From positions 1-14,467 of the forward strand of contig JAHZLG010000163.1 in assembly GCA_022599995.1 (NCBI GenBank): a DNA stretch of 14,467 bases, given 5' to 3'. Positions within the stretch are counted from its first letter, which is position 1; every line of letters begins with the position of its first letter. Source of the DNA: Alphaproteobacteria bacterium. GTDB lineage: Bacteria; Pseudomonadota; Alphaproteobacteria; CBDBCS01; JAHZLG01. The position numbers and the translations under genes are program-made. The notes beneath the pieces were generated by a model, which was not told the origin of the DNA, made no database searches, and worked only from the letters and a program-made list of their open reading frames with translations. This document shows, one piece after another, positions 6,665-11,960 of this stretch.

Positions 6665-7528
6665 ATGCTACCCGCACTTGCCACGCACGATTCGGCACTT
6701 GACAGCTATCTGGCAGAAATTCGCCGTATCCCCTTTCTCACCGCGGAAGAAGAATACATGCTCTCGCGGCGTTATGCAGAAACACAAGACCCCGACGCGG
6801 CAGAGCGTCTTGTCAACTCGCATCTCCGCTTGGTTGCAAAGGTCGCCATGGGTTACCGCGGCTATGGTCTCCCGGTGGGCGACCTGATCGCCGAAGGCAA
6901 CCTTGGGCTCCTGCATGCCGTGAAAAAATTCGATCCCGAACGCGGCTTCCGTCTTGCCACCTACGCCATGTGGTGGATTCGGTCTAACATTCATGATTAC
7001 CTGTTGCGGTCTTGGTCGGTTGTCAAATTGGGCACAACGGCGGGGCAGAAAAAACTGTTTTTCAATCTCCGCAAGATGAAGGAAAAGCTGGCGATCATGG
7101 ACGATCGCGACCTTTCCGATGAAAAGATTTCGCAAATCGCAAAAGAGCTAAATGTCACCTCCGAGGAAGTGGTCCGCTTCAATGGGCTCATGGGTGGGCG
7201 TGAAATGTCGCTTGATGCGCCGATCAGCACGCAAGACGGCGACATTGGCACACGGATGGACGTTTTGACAAGCGATCAACCAACCGATGTCGAAGTCTAC
7301 GATGAGGGTGACGAGCACAGCTATCAAGTGGTTGTTCTTAACAGTGCCATTGAGTGCCTGCCCGATCGCGACCGTGACATTTTCCGGCGGCGGCGGATGC
7401 AAGAGGTGCCTGACACCCTTGAGGTCATCAGCACGGATTACAGCATCAGCCGCGAGCGCGTACGACAGATCGAGAATCGAGCTTTTGAACGCGTGCAACA
7501 GTCGGTACGGGCATCAATTCTGGAATAG
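6665..7528 (+). CDS. rpoH: RNA polymerase sigma factor RpoH (sigma-32, heat shock)
   Basis: RpoH directs RNA polymerase to heat-shock promoters. From ATG 6665 it is 287 aa, the family's usual size. Region 1.2 (LDSYLAEIRRIPFLTAEEE) is near the N-terminus. Region 2 includes NSHLRLVAKVAMGYRGYG, DLIAEGNLGLLHAVKKFDP and TYAMWWIRSNIHDYLLRSWS. It is followed by the diagnostic RpoH box GQKKLFFNLRK. Region 4.2 is the helix-turn-helix TLEVISTDYSISRERVRQIE, with Ser-Ile-Ser in place of the more usual Gly-Val-Ser. The frame is open up to TTG 6581, but those residues lack family similarity, and the putative heat-shock promoter lies upstream of both. The ribosome binding site is weak (AGAG). It is preceded by ftsH, the protease that turns over sigma-32 in E. 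coli. Confidence 0.95.
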   Translation: MLPALATHDSALDSYLAEIRRIPFLTAEEEYMLSRRYAETQDPDAAERLVNSHLRLVAKVAMGYRGYGLPVGDLIAEGNLGLLHAVKKFDPERGFRLATYAMWWIRSNIHDYLLRSWSVVKLGTTAGQKKLFFNLRKMKEKLAIMDDRDLSDEKISQIAKELNVTSEEVVRFNGLMGGREMSLDAPISTQDGDIGTRMDVLTSDQPTDVEVYDEGDEHSYQVVVLNSAIECLPDRDRDIFRRRRMQEVPDTLEVISTDYSISRERVRQIENRAFERVQQSVRASILE

Positions 7529-7565
7529 AGCTGCCCGACACCCTGGAGGTCATCAGCACGGGGTA
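7528..7565 (+). repeat. partial copy of rpoH region-4 coding sequence after the rpoH stop
   Basis: The 38 bases at 7528-7565 match 7403-7440 inside rpoH at 33 positions. The rpoH copy encodes EVPDTLEVISTD and the second, in another frame, would encode ELPDTLEVISTG followed by a TAA. Two of the five differences are silent third-codon changes, so this may be a scrap of a diverged rpoH paralogue or an old local duplication. It begins within the rpoH stop codon. Confidence 0.7.
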
Positions 7566-7581
7566 AGGACACGGTAGAATG

Positions 7582-7682
7582 TATCGTTGCGCTTTATCAC
7601 CAAACCGAGGCCAGCGATGACAAACTACCTTTATCCCTGCGGCAATCTGTTTTTGCTGCACGGGATGAACAGCGCAACGATA
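7582..7682 (+). repeat. inverted-repeat element with internal hairpin downstream of rpoH
   Basis: TATCGTTGCGCT at 7582-7593 is the exact reverse complement of AGCGCAACGATA at 7671-7682. Inside lies a second stem: ATCCC plus TGCGGCAA (7633-7645) pairs with TTGCTGCA and GGGAT (7653-7666), with one bulged C and one G-U pair around a 7-base loop. The element could be a structured RNA, a rpoH 3'-end hairpin, or a small palindromic mobile element. There is no T-run for a classical terminator and no recognisable RNA family. Confidence 0.65.
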
Positions 7683-7756
7683 GACCTGATATATCTCGTC
7701 CCGCCGGTCAACGGCAAGCGGTCATCTTCTGCTCCGATTGGCAACTAAGGTGGCTA

Positions 7757-8107
7757 GTGCCTCTTTTTAAGGAGCTAGAGGGACATCGCGAAGGATGCCG
7801 CGTCACCGATGAAGCGCGCAAGCTTGGAATCGATCATAGCATTCCGCGGGCGACGGGAGGTGGTAGTGATGCCGAAAATTACCCGCTGATCTGCTCGAGT
7901 TGCCACCGAAGCAAGGGCGACAAGCCCGCGTACTTGCAGAGCCCTACTTGCTGGGCAAGCTTTCAGAGGCGTACTTGCCGGGCAAGCTTGCCAAGGCAAA
8001 AGAGGCACACGCGGCAATCAGCTATTGAAGAGCAATATGACTGCATTGAAGGCATATCAGCTTATGAGCACGGTGAACAATGGCCACCGAACAACGGTCG
8101 TAACTAG
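7757..8107 (+). pseudogene. HNH endonuclease, decayed
   Basis: The HNH nuclease core is clear: IDHSIPRATGGGSDAENYPLICSSCHRSKGDKP, with the paired Asp-His, the central Asn and a CxxCH. This metal-binding fold cuts DNA in many mobile and defence nucleases. The gene looks broken. An open frame without any ATG, GTG or TTG extends upstream to the rpoH stop, and the first usable start, GTG 7757, leaves little sequence before the core. After the core the frame shifts: from about 7942 the next frame encodes the repeated YLLGKLSEA and YLPGKLAKA and ends at TGA 8026-8028. The nominal frame runs on as Arg/Cys/Gln-rich sequence to 8107. The first of three related 27-bp units (7931-7944) has lost 13 bases, which explains the shift. 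Its end runs into the repeat array near plsC. The original function is unknown. Confidence 0.6.
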
Positions 8108-8505
8108 CCGCTGGTCAGCCATCGGTTGCCTCGCTTCCGGTTGACCACCAATCAACGGTCGGTTGCCTCGTCTGCGGTTGACCACCAATCGGTCGGTGGC
8201 TAGCCTGCGGTTAGCCATCAGTCAGTGGCTAGCCTGCGGTTAGCCATCAGTCAGTGGCCTGTTGACCATCAATCATTGGTCGGTGCCTCGCCTGCGGTTG
8301 ACCATCAGTCAGTGGCCTGTTGACCACCAATCAGTGGTCGGTGCCTCGCCTGCGGTTGACCATCAGTCAGTGGCCTGTTGACCACCAATCATTGGTCGGT
8401 TGCCTCGCTTGCGGTTGACCATCAGTCAGTGGCCTGTTGACCACCAATCATTGGTCGGTGCCTCGCCTCTGGTTGACTACTAATCAGTGGCCTGTTGACC
8501 ACCGA
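8082..8505 (+). repeat. composite tandem repeat array of about 58-bp units at the convergent junction
   Basis: About a dozen related half-units start with GTTGACC or GTTAGCC. A 22-base type (GTTGACCATCAGTCAGTGGC plus CT) alternates with a 36-37-base type (GTTGACCACCAATCATTGGT then a CGGTGCCTCGCCTGCG tail). Together they give a 58-bp period, seen most regularly from about 8259 to 8493. The left part (8082-8258) is more degenerate, with GGTTAGCCATCAGTCAGTGG variants. The long type holds a short palindrome, ACCAAT-C-ATTGGT. There are no unique spacers, so this is not CRISPR. It lies between a decayed HNH gene and the 3' end of plsC and stops about 15 bases before the plsC stop. Confidence 0.85.
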
Positions 8506-8520
8506 GCAAAGGCAACGCCG

Positions 8521-9246
8521 CTATTTCCGCAACGATGCGAAACCCTCGGCTTCGAGCAATGCCTTGTGCTTGTCCATCAATTGCTCCAAGTCTGCCTGCG
8601 CCCTCCGTACCGGAACCCCCGCAGGATAAGCCGGCAGAACCTCCAAGATGACCCTGCCGCCATACCGGCGCACGCCATGCTTCGGCAAAAAAACGCCCGT
8701 GTTCACAACAATCGGCAAAACCGGCAACGCCAAATGATTGTGTAACAACGCAAAACCCGACCGAAAACGTACCGGAGCACCAAGCGGCATCCGACTGCCC
8801 TCAGGAAACAAAATCACACTCTCGCCGCGGGCAACGAACTCAGCCGCCCGGCGCAACATTTTCCGCAAACTGGCCGTGCTGCGCGTCCGATCAATCGCAA
8901 TCACATCATACAGCGATAATAACCAACCCAAAAATATGACCCGAGTCAATTCGCGCTTCATCACAACGCCACTGTGGGAAAAAACCCGCATCATCTCAAT
9001 CGTCTCAAGGGCCGACTGGTGATTCAGCAAGATCAAATGCGGCTCGGTGAGGGGCAAGCACGAAAGGCCTCGCCATTCGACCTCTAGGTTCAGCATCCGG
9101 CGATACAGCCAGCAAAAATATGCAACCCACAGCAAACAAATCTTGCGCCGGTACACCCTGGGCGCAACAAGCACCGGCAGGATGATGACGATAAACATGA
9201 GCAGTGACGACAGCACAACAACAACATGAAACAAATGGGCGCGCAT
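8521..9246 (-). CDS. plsC: 1-acyl-sn-glycerol-3-phosphate acyltransferase (PlsC family)
   Basis: PlsC-family enzymes acylate lysophosphatidic acid to phosphatidic acid at the inner membrane, a step of phospholipid synthesis. The 241-aa protein starts with a hydrophobic anchor (residues about 7-29). Motif I is NHQSALET, where His76 is followed after four residues by Glu81 instead of the canonical Asp. Motif II, KRELTRVIFLGWLLSLYDVIAIDR, and motif III, FPEGSR at 147-152, are clear, and motif IV appears as LPVLPIVVNTG. ATG 9246 has GGAAGAG 6 bases upstream. It is the last gene of the ftsE-ftsX-DUF218-plsC series, 48 bases after the DUF218 stop, so probably co-transcribed. The exact acyl acceptor is inferred from the family. 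Confidence 0.9.
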   Translation of the reverse strand: MRAHLFHVVVVLSSLLMFIVIILPVLVAPRVYRRKICLLWVAYFCWLYRRMLNLEVEWRGLSCLPLTEPHLILLNHQSALETIEMMRVFSHSGVVMKRELTRVIFLGWLLSLYDVIAIDRTRSTASLRKMLRRAAEFVARGESVILFPEGSRMPLGAPVRFRSGFALLHNHLALPVLPIVVNTGVFLPKHGVRRYGGRVILEVLPAYPAGVPVRRAQADLEQLMDKHKALLEAEGFASLRK

Positions 9247-9294
9247 AAAGCTCTTCCAGACCAGTCAAAAAATTCGTGGGATAACCGCTGGGAC

Positions 9295-9945
9295 TCAGCT
9301 TACCCGCAGGACAAGCCACTGCAACATCAGCTTATGATATTCTTGGAGGTATAACAGCCACTGAGCACCAACCCCCCGTCGCCGAGGATAGACAGCAGGC
9401 CAAAGTGTGATCACCCGATCGTCCCCGTCGTAGTGCCGCAACAACATACGTGCCCGCGGCAGGTGAAAGGGTGAGGACACCAAAATAACATGCGACGGCT
9501 GTGTGGACAACGAATCCAACCAAGCAGCCGTCTGAATGGCGTTCTCTCGTGTTGTGGTGGATATGTCATCGACAACGATGCAACACGTCCGAGTGCGCTT
9601 CGGGAGAGAAGACAGCATCATCTCAACAAAAGCAACCGCAATGTGATCGTCGACGCCAGAAATATACAACATCCCGTCTGCAGGTTCTGCACCGTCTGCA
9701 CTGTTTGCAGCTTCTTGGAGACGCTGGAAAAGATCGATGCCCTCTGCAATCCGGTGCTGCCCGCCCACAAACACGACCACCACTTGCGGCGAGGAATGTC
9801 GCACATCGAAGATCTTCGAGTGGGTCGAAGAAGGAATCGACTGGGACACCGACAAAAGATAAACGGCAAACCCCCCTGCCCATAACAAGAACACGAGCGC
9901 ACCAATGCCAAGCATCAGACCGCAACGGGAAACCTTCCAATTCAT
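9295..9945 (-). CDS. YdcF/DUF218-family membrane protein
   Basis: A 216-aa protein with one N-terminal membrane segment (LMLGIGALVFLLWAGGFAVY) and a DUF218 domain. The domain features are visible in order: a beta strand VVVVFVGG followed by HRIAEGIDLFQRL, then LYISGV, then the conserved TTRENA motif, then SHVILVSSPFHLPRARML. Family members such as E. coli YdcF and SanA are linked to the envelope, but the reaction is unknown. ATG 9945 was chosen; GTG 9954 lies three codons upstream in frame, and neither has a good ribosome binding site. It lies 18 bases after the ftsX stop and 48 bases before plsC, an order common in alphaproteobacteria, which suggests an envelope-related role. Confidence 0.85.
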   Translation of the reverse strand: MNWKVSRCGLMLGIGALVFLLWAGGFAVYLLSVSQSIPSSTHSKIFDVRHSSPQVVVVFVGGQHRIAEGIDLFQRLQEAANSADGAEPADGMLYISGVDDHIAVAFVEMMLSSLPKRTRTCCIVVDDISTTTRENAIQTAAWLDSLSTQPSHVILVSSPFHLPRARMLLRHYDGDDRVITLWPAVYPRRRGVGAQWLLYLQEYHKLMLQWLVLRVS

Positions 9946-9963
9946 TGCATGCACGCTAGCTAA

Positions 9964-10914
9964 TCACGACTCGTCGCGCGACAACAACAATTGCCGAACG
10001 GTATAACTTGCCGTGAATTGAGCAATAAGTGCTGTCGCCAAGGCGGGCAGAAACAAAAGCACCAACTGCGTCCAGTGGGGAACTGCCTCGGTCAAAATAT
10101 CGACCTCAGGATTGCCTGTCCGCCACATGATGATAAGCGCCGTCAGTGCCGCCAAGCCCAATCCGTAGACCGTGCCATAGATACACGCCCGCTGTGCCCA
10201 GACGCGAAACCGATCAACCACATAAGCATCGGGCGCCCCCAGCACATCGAGCACGCTGATAATACGCTCTTGCGTGCCCAAGGTCGTCCGCGTGGCATAG
10301 GAAACCAGCACCGCTGACACCCCCGCGATGATCACAAGCACCGACCCCGACAACCATCCGAGGGCTCCGGTTAGCGACACAATGCGGGCCCGCCAAAGCT
10401 GGTGGGCATTTACCCGCGCATCGGGATGGGTCACCGTGGCAATCGCCAAAAGCTGCTCCTGCGTCACGGTCGTTGTTCGCTCCAGACGCAGGCTTATCAG
10501 TTGCGGAACCGGCAGGTTGTTGATCGCCGCATCGCTTTCCTCCCCGAACCACGGGCGCACAAGTTCGCTCAATTCGCTGTTGGTCACCACGTTGACAGAA
10601 GCCACCCCTTCGGTGCGCTCGAGCATGGTCACCAGCTCATTCAAGCTCTGCCCCCGTTGGCGTGCTGCCTCAGCCCGTGCTTCGCTGGATGCGTCGGAAT
10701 CGCTGAGAAATGTCGCATCGGGGGCAGGAAGAATAACGGTCACGCGTCCGGCTAAGCTGTGCGACCATGCTCCGGAAATGTTCACGAGCATGATGGCAGC
10801 CACCGAGGTCAGGGTCGCAATGTACACCATGAAACCAATGACTATCCCAAGCAACCGGCTCGACCGATCGCGCATCAACGGAATGGTGTAATCCACTGAG
10901 TGGTGTTTGGACAT
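9964..10914 (-). CDS. ftsX: cell division protein FtsX
   Basis: FtsX is the membrane partner of the FtsE ATPase. The complex acts at the division septum and controls peptidoglycan hydrolases through its periplasmic loop. The 316-aa protein has the FtsX layout: a cytoplasmic N-terminus, a membrane segment at about residues 20-46, a large periplasmic domain (about 47-184), then segments at about 185-207, 242-263 and 280-303. The cytoplasmic loop after the second segment carries the FtsX-like motif ERIISVLDVLGAPDAYVVDRF. ATG 10914 has AAGGA 7 bases upstream and lies 21 bases after the ftsE stop, so the two are co-transcribed. Sequence identity is weak across the family, but topology and neighbour make the call firm. 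Confidence 0.92.
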   Translation of the reverse strand: MSKHHSVDYTIPLMRDRSSRLLGIVIGFMVYIATLTSVAAIMLVNISGAWSHSLAGRVTVILPAPDATFLSDSDASSEARAEAARQRGQSLNELVTMLERTEGVASVNVVTNSELSELVRPWFGEESDAAINNLPVPQLISLRLERTTTVTQEQLLAIATVTHPDARVNAHQLWRARIVSLTGALGWLSGSVLVIIAGVSAVLVSYATRTTLGTQERIISVLDVLGAPDAYVVDRFRVWAQRACIYGTVYGLGLAALTALIIMWRTGNPEVDILTEAVPHWTQLVLLFLPALATALIAQFTASYTVRQLLLSRDES

Positions 10915-10935
10915 AGCTTGATCCTTACCCTCTCC

Positions 10936-11616
10936 CTAACGCAGGTCTGAGATTTGACGCACCTCAGCACGCCCATTGGCCAACTGAACAATCGGGGCGG
11001 GATGGTCGCGGATCAGCGAGTACGAGTGCGTGGCAATAACAACCGTCGACTTGAAGAGCTTCGGAAACCGATGAAAGATTTGCATGATCCGCTCGGCCAT
11101 GTGGATGTCGACATTGCCGGTGGGCTCATCGGCAAGCACTAAGCTCGGGGTGTGGATGACCGCCCGCGCTATCGCGACCAGCTGCTGTTGCCCGCCCGAC
11201 AGGGTGGGAGGAAATGCATACCGCTGATCGGTAAGGCGTAGCAATTCGAGGGCTTGCTCCATCTGCTGGGCGATTGCCTTCTCGGACTCGTTGCGCAGCC
11301 GCAGGGGCAAGGCAATGTTGTCATAGACGTTCAGGTGGTCAATCAGCCGAAAGTCTTGAAAGACGATGCCGATTTCGCGGCGCATCTCGAGCTTCTGTGC
11401 CCGCGACAACTGGGTGACGTCCTCGTCGAACAGCCGTATCACCCCCGAAAAGGGGTGCTTCGCCAAAAACATCGATCGAATGAGTGACGTCTTCCCCGAC
11501 CCGCTATCTCCGGTGAGATAGCAGATGGCACCCTCGGCAAGGGCGAAGGTGACTCCCTTGAGCACTTCGCGATCGGTGCCGTATCGAATACTGACATTCA
11601 GGAAGTCCACTGACAT
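10936..11616 (-). CDS. ftsE: cell division ATP-binding protein FtsE
   Basis: FtsE is the ABC ATPase that binds FtsX on the cytoplasmic side of the membrane. From ATG 11616 it is 226 aa (E. coli 222). Walker A is GDSGSGKTS at 36-44, the Q-loop IVFQDFRLI has Gln87, the ABC signature is LSGGQ at 139-143, Walker B is LVLADEPTGNVD with Asp163/Glu164, and the switch His197 is in ATHS. The signature continues QQLVAIARA where FtsE proteins usually have QQRVAIARA. The frame is open upstream as far as 11787, but that part is translated from the pyrimidine-rich repeat and has no family counterpart. The ribosome binding site is weak (GAGGG about 15 bases upstream). It follows lon on the same strand after 344 bases. 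Confidence 0.95.
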   Translation of the reverse strand: MSVDFLNVSIRYGTDREVLKGVTFALAEGAICYLTGDSGSGKTSLIRSMFLAKHPFSGVIRLFDEDVTQLSRAQKLEMRREIGIVFQDFRLIDHLNVYDNIALPLRLRNESEKAIAQQMEQALELLRLTDQRYAFPPTLSGGQQQLVAIARAVIHTPSLVLADEPTGNVDIHMAERIMQIFHRFPKLFKSTVVIATHSYSLIRDHPAPIVQLANGRAEVRQISDLR

Positions 11617-11730
11617 GGCGTTTACTCTATCCCTCGTTTTGGAGTTTTGCAACAAATAGAGCGCGCTATCACCGACAGGGTGCTGTGCGTTGCCCTCCGT
11701 GATGCCGACAGAATTTGCCGAATGAAGCCA

Positions 11731-11850
11731 CCTCCCCCTCTCCCCTGCCTCGCCCCCTACACTTCCCTCGCCCCTTACCGCTTGCACTTCACCCCTTGAA
11801 CTTCCCTCACCCCTTGCCCCTTACACTTCCCTCGCCCCTTGCACCTCTAC
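11731..11850 (+). repeat. pyrimidine-rich degenerate tandem repeat between lon and ftsE
   Basis: About five imperfect copies of a unit of roughly 15-25 bp are built from CCCTCGCCCCTT, TACACTTC and close variants (CCCTCACCCCTT, GAACTTC). On the lon/ftsE transcript strand the region is G-rich with many GGGG and GGG runs a few bases apart, so G-quadruplex formation is possible. The copies are too degenerate to fix a unit length. Confidence 0.65.
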
Positions 11851-11903
11851 CTCTCGATCTGCGTGCGCGCCGCCGCACGAGATGCCTCGAGAGTGGGGGC
11901 AAG
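11838..11903 (-). repeat. long imperfect hairpin downstream of lon
   Basis: Nested complementary arms are visible: CTTGC 11838-11842 with GCAAG 11899-11903, CTCTCGA 11851-11857 with TCGAGAG 11887-11893, and TCT plus CGTGCG (11858-11867, one bulged G) with CGCACG plus AGA (11874-11882), around the 6-base loop CGCCGC. On the lon strand this could be a 3'-end processing or stability structure. No T-run follows, so an intrinsic terminator is not proven. Confidence 0.55.
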
Positions 11904-11960
11904 AAGGGGGAGAAAGGTGGAGAAAGGTGGAGGCAATAGGGGGGAGGCGACCAACCCCGC

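Larger units (their letters stand above)
11617..11960 (-). other. lon-ftsE intergenic region, no gene seen
   Basis: This 344-base stretch holds no convincing gene. It contains a pyrimidine-rich degenerate repeat (11731-11850), a long inverted repeat (11838-11903) and purine-rich direct repeats next to the lon stop (GGAGAAAGGT twice near 11909-11930). A separate promoter for ftsEX is likely here but I cannot place one. Confidence 0.5.

Noticed and set aside
8082..8505. CRISPR array
   Set aside because: Both halves of each period are themselves repeated, so there are no unique spacers. Unit lengths vary, and no cas genes are present.
11617..11787. Longer N-terminus of FtsE from an upstream start at 11787
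   Set aside because: The extra 57 residues are translated partly from the pyrimidine-rich repeat and have no counterpart in FtsE proteins; the ABC domain starts right after ATG 11616.
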